Positions 11,910 to 22,248 of a DNA stretch of 64,000 nucleotides are shown piece by piece. Positions within the stretch are counted from its first letter, which is position 1, and each line of letters opens with the position of its first letter. The position numbers and the translations under genes are program-made. The notes under the pieces are model-generated. The model had not been told where the DNA came from. It did no database searches and worked only from the letters and a program-made list of their open reading frames with translations. Source of the DNA: Sequoia sempervirens (taxonomy: Eukaryota; Streptophyta; Pinopsida; Cupressales; Cupressaceae); NCBI GenBank assembly GCA_007258455.2, contig VDFB02018340.1, forward strand, positions 22,816-86,815. Direction: 5' to 3'.

Positions 11910-13541
11910 TTGAAAGCTAATTTAGACCCTACACTCGCATCATTGATGCCACGAAAGACAAAGAGTGTAAGGGAGATTTATGACAACACACATAATGTTG
12001 ATTTTGATGAAATTTTGAATTTTTCATTATTCTCTTATAGTGACCCAACACACTTTGAGGAAGCAATGAAAGAAGAGTTGGAAGCTATAGAGAGGAATAA
12101 AAAATGGGAGCTAATTGATTTACCCAAGGTTAAACAAGTCATTGGAGTGAAGTGGGTCTACAAGATCAAGTGTACAACTGAAGGAAAAATTGAAAGGCAT
12201 AAGGCAAGACTAGTTGTCAAAGGATACAAACAACAACCTAGAATAGATTATGATGAGACATGCGCACTAGTTGCAAGGTTGGAAATAGTTCAGAAAGTCA
12301 TAGCAATTGCAGCCCAACATCATTGGAAGGTGTGTAAAATGGATGTAAAGTCAACCTTCTTGAATAGAGTGCTAAAAGAGGAGGTGTATGTGGAGCATCC
12401 ACCTGGCTATGAAGTTCCAGGGTAAGAAGACAGGTCTATAGGTTGCAAAAGCTATTTATGGGCTGAAACAATCACCTTAGGCATGTACAATAGAATAGAC
12501 TCTTATTTGTTGAGAAATGGTTTCAACAAAAGAAATAGTGAACCCACACTTTACATCAAAGCAACACAAGGTGATATTTTGATCGTTGTTTTGCATGTAG
12601 ATGATCTGATTTTTACTAGAAACAGTGATAGGTTGATTGTTGATTTCAAAGAGGTGATAAAAATGAGTTTGAGATGACAGATTTGGGTTTGCTAAAATAA
12701 TTTCTTGGGATTGGAGTGCAACAAATAGAGAATTTCATATTAATTTCTCAAACTAACTATCCCAAATAAATTTTAAATAGGTTTAAAATGCAAAATAACA
12801 AACCTGCACCAACATCAACAATAACAGGGCTGAAACTTTACAAAGAGGACACCAACAATGATGTGAACCCAACTCTCTACAAGAGCATGGTTGGAAATTT
12901 GATGTACCTAACATCCACTAGGCCTGATTTAATGTATGCAATAAGTTTGATTTCTAGGTTCATGGAGAAACCTAAAGACACACATTAGCAAGCAATAAAA
13001 ATGATCTTGAGATATGTGAATGGTACAACAGGTTATGGAATTTTGTATGCAACATAAAATGATTTTAAGTTGGCTGGTTACACAAATAGTGATTGGGAAG
13101 GTAATGTAGATGATAGGAAGAGTACATCAGGATATGTATTCTACATGGGATTAGGTGTAATATCATGGGAATCCAAGAAGCAACCCATTGTCTCTCTCAG
13201 CACAACAACAAATGCAACAACATGTCAGGCTATTTGGTTGAGAAAGATACTTGCATATTTGAAGGAACAACAATTATTCATTGTGACAATGTGTACTGAA
13301 TAGCTTTGACAAAGAATCCATTCTTCCAGGGATGCAACAAGCACAATGAGATCTGATATCACTTCATAAGGGAGTTGGTGGAACAAGGTGAGATTGAATT
13401 GTAGTATTGCAGATTAGAACAACATCTTGCTGATATCTTCACCAAGGCATTGCCAAAAGATAGTTTTGAATGCCTAAGAGTTAGGCTTGGGATTTTGGAC
13501 AACTTCAAAGATCAGCTCCAAAAGGAAACTACAGAATGATA
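11910..13541 (+). pseudogene. Copia reverse transcriptase and RNase H, broken
   Basis: Landmarks in order: MPRKTKSVREIYDN (11946), VIGVKWVYKIK (12140), KMDVKSTFLN (12340), the catalytic box LHVDDLIFTRNSD near 12592 (family YVDD, here HVDD), LMYLTSTRPDLMYAIS near 12900, then RNase H with NSDWEGNVDDRKSTSGYVFY near 13087 and ISWESKKQPIVSLSTT. The conserved ADIFTKALPK-type end lies near 13430. Stops occur near 12424, 12677 and 13303, with several frame changes. It is closely similar in wording to the pol fragment at 5251-7085, so the two elements belong to one family group. Confidence 0.88.
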
Positions 13542-13564
13542 ATTGACTTCAGATTAAGGGAGAG

Positions 13565-14129
13565 TGTTGGAATATTAATTAATATGTAGTCAATAGATTG
13601 TCTCCCCTGCCCCAACGCATACCTTGCTAATGTTACCTATTAACAATAAATAAGCTAGGTAGTTTTGAATTCAAATTTTGAGCGCTCATTTCATGAGCAA
13701 AGAAAAACAAAAAAAGGGAAGAATGTTATGGTTAGTAGTAGTAGCTTTTGGTATTTTGTGAATACCCTGTAGCAATAGAAGAAAATTCAACAAAAGAAAA
13801 GGAAATAGTAGAAAACAACAATAGGGAATTTTTTGTAGACACAACAAGTAGTTACAACAATGTAATTAATTCTAGTTTGGGTGTGTGAGTAGCACCAGGT
13901 TAAGATTGTAGTCCAAGATTGTACGTAGAATATTTTGTTACTATAAAACAGAGTTAGTAATCTATAATTTTTTAATTTGGGAAAGCAAATGAGGAATATA
14001 TAAATCTGCAAATTTTTGTGTGTCATTTTATGTTGTCTTTGTGCATTATTTGTTATTTCCTATTTTGTTCTTCATTCTATTACAACATAACATCTGTGAT
14101 TTGTATTATTGCACCCCTGTCTGCTAACA
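13565..14129 (+). repeat. 3' LTR of complete copia element
   Basis: It starts TGTTGGAATATTAATTAAT after the purine-rich run ATTAAGGGAGAG and ends CTGCTAACA. Same length as the 5' LTR. The flanking GTATG pairs with GTAGG before the 5' LTR. Confidence 0.9.
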
Positions 14130-14134
14130 GTATG

Positions 14135-15132
14135 TTGAAGTTGAGAAATGTTCACCTATATCAAGATTACTACAATGCTTCATTTTATGGAATAGTATAG
14201 ATGTATCCATTTGTCCTTTAGTCTATTTTAAATCTACCTCTTGCTTTTAATTATCAAATCCCTCTCTATATCCACCTCCTTTGTTACTATCAAAGAGCCT
14301 TTGATCATAGATTTCTTTATTCATGCCATATTTTATTTTTTCTCTCCTAAGCCTTATCAAGAAACCATTTTCCCTTTTAAAAAATCTATCTAAGTTGCAT
14401 AGCCATTTGTTTAACAGGAACCGCTACTTTAATTTTTCCTTTGAACCCATGTTATTGACTTCACCCAGCTAATCTGTGCATTACATCTTTTACCATTCTA
14501 AATGTTGAGATATGTGTTGATTCAATTGTTCCCTGCATTATAATTTCAAAATGATGAAAACAACAGTTCACTCTTTAATGTGGATAATTATTTCAACTAA
14601 ATTGATAGGAGCCTCAATTTTGCTCACTATGTGAATTGAGATATTAATAGTATTATTGGTATTAATAGGTTAGCAAAGGAAATTAATGTTTTAACTTCAT
14701 AATTGCATTGATCGTCATTAGGAATTAAATGAATTTAATATTTTTCTTTATATTTTATCTTAATAATTCATTGAATTTCAATTAGGAAAGGGTACTCAAA
14801 CCAAGATCTAATTCGTTATACGGTTATACATTAAAAAATTGTTTATAAAGTTTAATAGCGATTTAGTTTGTTTGGTAGGGAATACTTTTGATTTATTACT
14901 TAGTTTACAAGATGTTCAAGAATATGCATAGGGATGTTAAAATTGTAATATTTCTTTTCTAGAACATATAAGTCTAATGGTGACTTTAGTTTAGCTAAAA
15001 AAAGGGATGGTAGTAGTTCATCCTTATCCTTCATCTTATTAAAAAGGAAGAAGGATTAAGTGGATTCCATTAGTTATTACAGGAAGAAAATTGGTGAAGG
15101 TATGAGTTATATTTAAATTCAAATAATTTATT
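14135..15132. other. Unassigned AT-rich DNA
   Basis: Nothing recognisable on either strand. It separates the complete copia element from the minus-strand copia derivative that starts at 15133. Confidence 0.4.
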
Positions 15133-15364
15133 TGTATATGTGGAGACCATCAAGCCTAGGATCACCATTTGCGGAATAAACCTTCATAGATGCAAGAGAA
15201 GCAAATACGCTATTTTACCAAAAAGAGGGAATAAATTGAGATGCTAAAAATACATACTATACATGCTTTTTAAGTTGTGAAAATATCAAACGAGTGAGAA
15301 AACAACCCTCCAGGAAAAAACCACCCAAAGTTATTTACCCTAAGATAAACTTAATACACTGACA
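15133..15364 (-). repeat. 3' LTR of non-autonomous copia derivative
   Basis: It matches 19436-19664 over GGAGACCATCAAGCCTAGG, GATCACCATTTGC, AGAGGGAATAAATTGAGATG and TAAGATAAACTTAATACA. On the minus strand it starts TGTCAGTGTATT right after the purine run CTTAAGAGGGAG. Confidence 0.82.
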
Positions 15365-15376
15365 CTCCCTCTTAAG
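15365..15376 (-). promoter_or_regulatory. Polypurine tract of non-autonomous copia derivative
   Basis: On the minus strand CTTAAGAGGGAG abuts the LTR start. It sets the element's direction together with the primer-binding site at 19423. Confidence 0.65.
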
Positions 15377-15639
15377 TGAAAAATTAGGGAGAATTATTAT
15401 GAAAAATGAAGATGCAATATGGGTCTCGGCTAGACAACCATGTTAGGTACCCATTTATAATGTAGAAAAGAAAATCTCTCACAACCAAAGAAAAGGAGAA
15501 AAAACCTGTGGGAAAAAAACCCCTCCAAAAGAGAGAAAGAAAACAAAAATGATGGATGGATGGAGGAATCAATCACAACCCCCAAGTACTAGATACATCA
15601 TGTATATACAATAAATGATCCCCCCATATGAAGGAAAAA

Positions 15640-16110
15640 AAGAGATATTATTGTAAGGAATTGCATGTAAAAGATATCAATTAAATGCAGATAAAGATTA
15701 AAAAAAGGAATGAAAAATACACAAAAATAATAATAGTGAGAGGCAATTTTAACGTGGTTCACCCAAATTTGGGCTACATCCACCAAAAAAGAATCCAATA
15801 ATATTATCCAAAAAATCTAACCGATTACAACTAACAATCCTTGTAACTCAATACCGCTGCAAATACTACAATACAATATCAACATAAACCCTAACCCTTA
15901 TCTGTTTTATCAAGACTTATGTTGGTTATAAAAATATAGGGTTTTTTTAAGTCAGCCAATAGAAAAATAACTCCCGATGCCTTTACAAAATAATAAGTCA
16001 TTTGAGGTTGGGGCGCTGCCCCTTGACCCCGTAAGGGGTGCTACCCCTTGACGTTGTCTTGGAGGCATTGCCCCCAAACCCTTGTTAAATAATTTGGGGG
16101 GAAACCACAC
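15640..16110. repeat. Insert-like block with a GC-rich palindromic end
   Basis: AACGTGGTTCACCCAAATTT at 15751 begins a phrase that resembles a repeat I associate with many plant retroelements. About 250 bases on, 16010-16080 holds GGGGCGCTGCCCCTTG, then ACCCCGTAAGGGGTGC and TACCCCTTGACG, a GC-rich imperfect palindrome in otherwise AT-rich DNA. The tail of the minus-strand open frame 16041-16832 runs into this block. I cannot tell whether this block is one insertion or two. Confidence 0.5.
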
Positions 16111-16832
16111 CAATAAAAGTGGGGAAAATTTAACCTTTGAGTTTGATGAGGCTCCATATAACAAAAATTATATCCCCCCATAATGAAGAAGCTCCAATGC
16201 CTACAAGCAAATCCTCTCCCCTTAGGAAGAAACAAGTACACCAAATGATGAAGCCACTCTATGTCCAATTGAAAATAGGAAGGAAGTCTCCAAATAGAAA
16301 TATCTGAAGAGTGATGAGGAGTCTCCAAGCATGAATAATCCATTGCATAATCATGATAAAAAACAACCAAGAAATGTGACAAATCAAGTGAAGGCTCATC
16401 AATGTCAATCTCCAAAGACAATCTAGATGTATCAACAACCATGCTGAAATTTTCATCAAAGAGGAGAGAAATCCCCTCAAGTATGTCTCCCAAATATGCA
16501 AGATGAGACTCCATAAAAAAATATGAGATGTCTGCCAAATAATCATCCAATAAAGTAAGATTTGAAAAACTATGACCAACCTGCTCAAGAGAAGAACTCA
16601 AATTTGAAGAAGTGGGAGGTGAAAGAGGAGGAATCTCAACACTAGTATCAAGAACACCAAGATTCAAGTGACCAAACTTCTCCTCACAAACATGATTTAC
16701 CCTTGATGGAAGGGTATGAACAACAACCAAAGAAACACCATCATTAGGAATAAAATGAGAAAAATAATATAAGCGAGATGCATGATCCACCACCCCTATA
16801 GAAATGATATCTTTAGTCTGTATATGTCTCAA
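16041..16832 (-). CDS. 263-codon open frame: copia pre-integrase start, then unknown
   Basis: The first 65 or so residues are the copia pre-integrase region: HIQTKDIISIGVVDHASRL, YFSHFIPNDG and EKFGHLNLGVLD. After that, where the integrase core should follow, the protein becomes acidic and aromatic (LLDDYLADISYFFMESHLAYL, FYHDYAMDYSCLE, GGYNFCYMEPHQ) with no catalytic DDE blocks and no family I recognise. The last 25 codons lie in the GC-rich palindromic repeat, so the natural end is unclear. It is unusually long for this degenerate neighbourhood. It could be a real product of the non-autonomous element, or chance reading through fused non-coding pieces; I favour the latter for the C-terminal part. 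Confidence 0.45.
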   Translation of the reverse strand: MRHIQTKDIISIGVVDHASRLYYFSHFIPNDGVSLVVVHTLPSRVNHVCEEKFGHLNLGVLDTSVEIPPLSPPTSSNLSSSLEQVGHSFSNLTLLDDYLADISYFFMESHLAYLGDILEGISLLFDENFSMVVDTSRLSLEIDIDEPSLDLSHFLVVFYHDYAMDYSCLETPHHSSDISIWRLPSYFQLDIEWLHHLVYLFLPKGRGFACRHWSFFIMGGYNFCYMEPHQTQRLNFPHFYWCGFPPNYLTRVWGQCLQDNVKG

Positions 16833-16999
16833 ATGTATACATGATCAATAGTGAAATCAACTATCTTACCTTGTGCACCATGAGTAATTTGATAAACTAA
16901 AATAAGATTAGTGGTAAAGGAGGGTACCTAAAGAGTATCATTAAAAGATCCTTCACCCATATCAATATAAACTTTTCCACAAACTTCCATGTAAGTATT

Positions 17000-17180
17000 G
17001 TTACCCATCAAAATGTAAGGTGAACTACAGGGCTCAAAAGAAGAGAAAATATCCATGGAAGATGTCATATGATGAGATGCATCTGAATCAAGAAGCCATT
17101 ACCCATTTTTAGGAATAGTGGAAGCCAAAAGTGCTTTACCTTTCATCCCATTAGAAAATCCTGCATTCCCTAACTGTGTA
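17000..17180 (-). pseudogene. Copia protease start, broken
   Basis: The minus strand reads WLLDSDASHHMTSSMDIF near 17050-17105, then PYILMGNNTYMEVCGK near 16990-17030. The family motif is D-S/T-G-A; here the glycine is replaced by aspartate (DSDA). A stop lies just upstream in frame. It follows the gag of the same element. Confidence 0.72.
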
Positions 17181-17223
17181 GGTTTAGATGATGATGCATA
17201 TGGAGATGCATAAAAAGGAGACT

Positions 17224-18069
17224 CTAATGAGGGCAGCAAGATGTTCTTCTGAAGAAGGTGAGTGAGCTCATCAATCTTCTTAGTATATCACCTATGCTCA
17301 TCATATCTAGATCTCTTACAATAAGCACATTTGATCTTCTTCTTTTGTGATGGTTCCTCTTTGGAAGAGTTTTTGGTCTCAGGAGTAGGATCCTTAACTT
17401 TCTCATTAGACTTAGAATCCTTATTCTGTTCTTGTTCTTGCCACTTGAAGATTGATCCATCAAGGTATGACTCTTAGGAAGAGTATCTATCTGAATCAAC
17501 TTGGCATGTTCCCTAATCATTCTATCACAAAAATCCTCAAATGAAGGTATCTTATGATCTTCTCCCATGGCATCCATAGTAGAATAGAAGGTAGAGGAAA
17601 ACACTTTGAAAGGGACCTCTCAATTTTGACAAGATCAAGAAAATACATTCCTGATCATTTTTGGCATGACCACATCCTTTCAATTGTAACAAAATCAATT
17701 TGAACTATGCAAGGAAATCCTAAATTGTGGGAAAGGCATCTAGGGAGAGAGAGCTGAAATCAACTTCAAGTTGCAAGATTTTGAACTAGTTGACCTTACC
17801 ATACAAATTATCAAGCTTTTCCACACCTCTATAGTTTTTGTACACTTCACAATATGAAACAATAAATTATCATACACATGGAGACCTAGGATTCCTCTTG
17901 CCTCATCCATTTTGTTGCGATGGAAAAATTTCTCAAATTCCTTAGTGAACCTGGGTTGTTTGGCATCCAACATTTTCCAAAGACCCCAAGATTGCAACAG
18001 TTGTGCCATCTTAAGCTTCCACGTGTGATAGTTGTGTGGAGTGAGAAATTCAATCCTTGGGTCTGACAT
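17224..18069 (-). pseudogene. Copia gag, broken
   Basis: Gag opens at the ATG at 18069 with FLTPHNYHTWKLKMAQLL and LWKMLDAKQPRF, the usual N-terminal copia gag layout, followed by HVYDNLLFHIVKCTKTIEVW. The second half (17604-17224) holds MGEDHKIPSFEDFCDRMIRE and a lysine/arginine-rich stretch where the zinc knuckle should be; only a CAYCKRSRYDEHR-like relic near 17290-17330 remains. Stops and frame shifts separate the halves near 17740 and 17604. Confidence 0.8.
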
Positions 18070-18099
18070 GATTTATAAGGACACACAAAAAGGACTAAA

Positions 18100-19420
18100 A
18101 GGCCCTACACCCCCCAAAATGGATACAAGAAGTTTATCCAATTCCCAACCACCAAATTTTCCAAGAAATTACTTTGCCAAAAAAATGCAAAAATAATGCA
18201 ATAAATTGAAAAAAAAAATTCAGAAAAAAGGTACCTCAACCAAGCTTCCAATCACAACAACACACAAGCACCACCTTCGAAAGCTAGACTTGTCAACACA
18301 GGCAGAATAGTTGATCCACACTAGAGAGATACATCTGTGTGAGATAACTCACCCGAGCCTTAGCTCACATAAGAATGAAAACACTAGAATATAAAAGACA
18401 AATTGCCACCAATTTTTCACCGATGTGGGATAATATTGCACAACCAAGTTAAAAATGGTGAACTTTTTGCATGCCCAACAAAAAAGGAAACCCTAAATAT
18501 TCATTTAAGATGTCCACTAGCAAGAGAAATCATTCCAAATGTTAAACCACACAAACTTGGCCTTCTCCAAATCATGGGTAATGAGAAGGGTGACAAAATC
18601 GCAACCCCCAATCAGATTCATGGCCTACAGATGTAATACATGCCCTTACACAACAAATGAAAATGCCTTCAAACTGTAAACGACCCTATGAGGTTCTATC
18701 AGGCCTTTAGGAAATGAGACATAGCCCTCCAGTGAAGAAAACACCTCACATCAAAAAAAAAATCGTGGCCTCTCAAAAGAGAATTATGCTCCAAACACTC
18801 CTACGACATCTACATATAATTGATGCCAAGAGTAAATCCAAACAGATTTTTTGAAATGCCTCATTGAAATTGTCGCAACCAATAGGAAAATCATGGCCTC
18901 CCCAATGCAAAAAAATGGCTCAAATTTATACAACTCCTATTTGCAATGTCATTAGCTTGCAAGAATGGTGTCTTGTGACATTAGTCGCCCCTCAAAATAG
19001 AGGCATCCATCCTCCATAGAAATTTGTAGCCACAAAAAAATGCATCTTCCAATGAAGTTCACTTGAGTGTAAAAAAAAATGTCTCACAAAAAGAAAAAAT
19101 GGCTCCTCTTCAATTGAGAGTCGACCTCTAAATGTATGAACATCAACAAGATAGACAAGTGTGCCTGCCAAAGGTAAATCACGCCTTCAAACATAACATC
19201 CGTGCACTCACAAACAAATGGCAAAAAATAATACCTTAGATCAAATTTTCCAACAATAGGAGATCATTATTTTCTTCAATGTAATTCAAACAACCATCAT
19301 TGGAAACAAATGCAACAATATTCTCAAAGTAGATCATAGCCAACAAACATAAAATTGAATATCAATTTGGATCTCAAAAAACCTCTAATAAAAACTCTCA
19401 AAGGAAGGAGGGAAAAATGG
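18100..19420. other. Leader of non-autonomous copia derivative, no gene seen
   Basis: This 1.3 kb lies between the gag start and the primer-binding site. It has many A runs and no credible reading frame on either strand. It is long for a copia leader. Confidence 0.5.
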
Positions 19421-19422
19421 TT

Positions 19423-19435
19423 GGCTCTGATACCA
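19423..19435 (-). promoter_or_regulatory. Primer-binding site of non-autonomous copia derivative
   Basis: The minus strand reads TGGTATCAGAGCC directly after the LTR end, a full match to the standard initiator-methionine tRNA primer-binding site of plant copia elements. Confidence 0.88.
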
Positions 19436-19664
19436 TGTAGGTGGAGACCACCAAGCCTAGGATCACCATTTGCAAAATATACCTTCATAGATGCAAGAGA
19501 AGAAAATACACCATTCCACCAAAAAGAGGGAATAAATTGAGATGCTAAAAATACATATTGTACAAGCATTTAAAGCCGTGAAAATATTAAACGAGTGAGA
19601 AAACTACCCTATGGAAAAAACCACCCAGAGTTATTTTCCCTAAGATAAACTTAATACAATAACA
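19436..19664 (-). repeat. 5' LTR of non-autonomous copia derivative
   Basis: It runs from TGTAGGTGGAGACC beside the primer-binding site to TACAATAACA. It matches 15133-15364 in the same orientation with moderate divergence, so the element is not young. Confidence 0.82.
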
Positions 19665-21473
19665 AATTGTTATTATATGCAAGGAATCACGGTTGTATAA
19701 CATGTTGATTAGATGATTTATATAATGATAATTGCTAATCCTTTTTCTATTTGACCATAGTGTAGAAAAAATCATATGGTAGTATGAAAATGTATCCTTC
19801 ATTTGTAAATAGACTTAGCTTACCATCTTTGACTCTCTTTCATATTTCATTATTAATTACCTTTATCATATTACAACTCTTCCTAAATCTATGGCGATTC
19901 AGACTTACATTACTCTAATATGATGTAGAAGGAAACCATTACAATGATAAGTCTTATCACTTACCACTAGATAAGTGGAAGTGTTCATTTCATTATTTTA
20001 TTTGATTCTCTAAACCTATTGAGCAAGTGGAATATCACTCACTACTAGATAGGCGAAGAGTTCATTTCATTGTTTTATTTTATATATGCATATCATTGTC
20101 ACCCAATCTAATGATAGTTAGAATGTTTCAACGAATGTTTGACTATATGATGTTTGATTATGGAATCAATACCTTTTTCACCTAATTTCAAGTTAATGGA
20201 AAATAATTTTAAAGTGTTGCTACACCTAAGTGGGTGACAACCAACATGAAACTATCTGGGATAATGTAATCCTAGAAAGGGTTGCATACCCACTAATTAC
20301 AACTACTTAGTTATTATGACGATCAATATTAAATTGATTCTAAGATAGTCCCATTTCTTGCTTAGGGGTTTGGCTAGAGTCCAGGTGGCTCCACAATGCC
20401 AATATGATTGGGTGGTGAGAAAGCCTTACTCAATGTATGCATCTTTACAATTGTTTGATCAAAGATATTGGAATTAAAAATATATTTAAAGTTTACAATT
20501 ATTGTATGTATATTTCTAATGGTTAAATGATTCTTTTAAATTACTATTGATTTATTCTTAAAAAGAAATTCAGTAGAGGTTTTCAAGATTATCTAATGTG
20601 GTTATTACAATGAAGTATTTGGTTGTAGTGATAATGTGTTTGTGGTTGTTAGAGGAATTTGTATTAATCTTACCAATGAGGTTAAGTTAGTTGAAAATAG
20701 GTTGTCATTGATGTCAAAGGGTGTCGAGACTATCATAAATGTCTTTGATGTCAAGGTTTTCATAAATGAAAAAGATTGTAGGAGTACTTGCAATATCATT
20801 ATATTTCCTTGGGCTTGTCATGTTTTGGTGCAAGAAAGTTACAAAAATATATGCTATATTTATGGTAGCATGTTGTGTATTTGGAGGTGTTAATCATGAA
20901 GAAGTTGTCTCATTAATCATATCGCTAAATCAAGTTTCATTGAGGAGTGATTGCCTTCTAGGATTTGGTGTGTACTATATGCTTAATATACCATGCAGAG
21001 TATGTTTTCAATATGAATGTAGTGGTCCTAAAGTATGCAAAAGGATATCTTTTGGGAAGATATACTTCTCTGGAAATACAAATATGGTTGGAATTTCTTT
21101 CAAAAATGTAGTTTTTCATTGAGGTTTGGAAGGAGAGCATGTCTACACTAGTTTTATTAGTTTCTTGAGTTTTTGGAGGATATGTTTAGTTTGTAAGAAG
21201 TTTGAAGTGATAAAGGTTCCTTTTTCATGCTTTTCTACCTGTTCGAGTTCGAGGAATGTGCGGTAATGGATAGTAGTGTGCAAAATTCAAATCTCTCATG
21301 TGGTGTTAGGATAGGACCTAGTTAAGGTTACCATGGTAGTGCACAACATCATGTTCTTTTGGCGGCAAGAATATTGAAATTGGACAGACCTATTACATGT
21401 TTCATGTAAATGAAATTTAGGTCCACCTTATGTCATCTTGGCTATTTGTAGATCCCTGACCAACATAGAAGAG
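19665..21473. other. Unassigned AT-rich DNA
   Basis: No gene is supported. Open frames of 60-118 codons at 20605-21140 overlap each other on both strands and match no family I know. The stretch ends at the left LTR of the third copia element. Confidence 0.4.
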
Positions 21474-22116
21474 TGTTAATGTAATGCCATGTATATATTT
21501 CAAATGTTCAAATGAAAGTGAAGTGACTTGAGTACAATATGTGAAGCATAATTACACAAGTGTGAAGAAAACTTGTTTGAAGGGTGTAAACTAAAGAGAA
21601 GGTGTGAAGAAAAGAGAGTGTGCTAGTATCAAAAGATCATTTTCAGTGAGCAAGAGTGTCAACAATGATTCTAGCATATGAATGTGTTGTATTAAAGATT
21701 CATAACCTTTATGATTGTATTTTTGTAGGATTGGTGTTCTACCTATTATATTATTTTATTTGGGGATTGGTGTCTCCAATAGGTTGGTGCCTACAAGCAC
21801 ATTAGGGGATTGTTATCTCTGGTAGACCTTGGTGCCTACTTTAGTGTATAAAATTCACTTGTACATATTTGCATTGGGAGGCTATTTTTGGCGAGTAGAT
21901 CCAAGCAACTATTCTCACCATGTTTTTTACCATCTTGTTTTTTCCATGTATAGCTGGTGTTCTCTTGTGTGCTTTATGTTGTTATGTTTTGTTTGTTTAT
22001 GTGAGGTTTGTTGTGAAGAATCATACATGCTAATAAATTATGAAAAAAGTTAAGAATTTTGGAATTGCTTAGATCTACTAATTCACCCCCCCTCTCAGTA
22101 GATTGTGTGCCCTTCA
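21474..22116 (+). repeat. Probable 5' LTR of third copia element
   Basis: The right edge is set by the primer-binding site: ...GTGCCCTTCA then AT then TGGTATCAG. The left edge is chosen at TGTTAATGTAATG because it gives TG...CA ends; there is no second LTR to compare. The phrase TTCACCCCCCCTCTCAGTAG near the end is common at this place in plant copia LTRs. Confidence 0.55.
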
Positions 22117-22118
22117 AT

Positions 22119-22131
22119 TGGTATCAGATCC
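22119..22131 (+). promoter_or_regulatory. Primer-binding site of third copia element
   Basis: TGGTATCAGATCC lies two bases after the LTR end and matches the initiator-methionine tRNA primer-binding site except for one base. Confidence 0.85.
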
Positions 22132-22248
22132 AATTTCCTTTAAAGAAGCCTAATAGCTTAAGGTAGGTCTGGGATGGCACAATAAAGTTTTTCTAGATAT
22201 AAAGAACCAATATTTGATGCATGAAATTTTTCATTTTGAAAAGTTAGG

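Larger units (their letters stand above)
8584..14129 (+). mobile_element. Complete, inactive Ty1/copia retrotransposon
   Basis: Two direct LTRs of equal length (565 bases) frame a copia-ordered internal region: primer-binding site, gag, protease, integrase, reverse transcriptase, RNase H. The flanks GTAGG (8579-8583) and GTATG (14130-14134) are a 5-base target duplication with one mismatch. All parts share the plus strand. Many stops and frameshifts make it inactive. Length 5546 is ordinary for a plant copia element. Confidence 0.92.
15133..19664 (-). mobile_element. Non-autonomous copia derivative
   Basis: Two short direct LTRs (15133-15364 and 19436-19664, about 230 bases) frame 4.07 kb. 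The primer-binding site lies next to the right LTR on the minus strand and a polypurine tract next to the left one, so it reads right to left. Gag, a protease start and a pre-integrase stretch are recognisable, but no integrase core, reverse transcriptase or RNase H is seen between 16832 and 15375. I found no convincing target duplication, so one end may be rearranged. It would have depended on another copia element for its enzymes. Confidence 0.8.

Noticed and set aside
20605..21140. Overlapping open frames on both strands near 20.6-21.1 kb
   Set aside because: No domain, no splice logic, mutually overlapping; probably chance.
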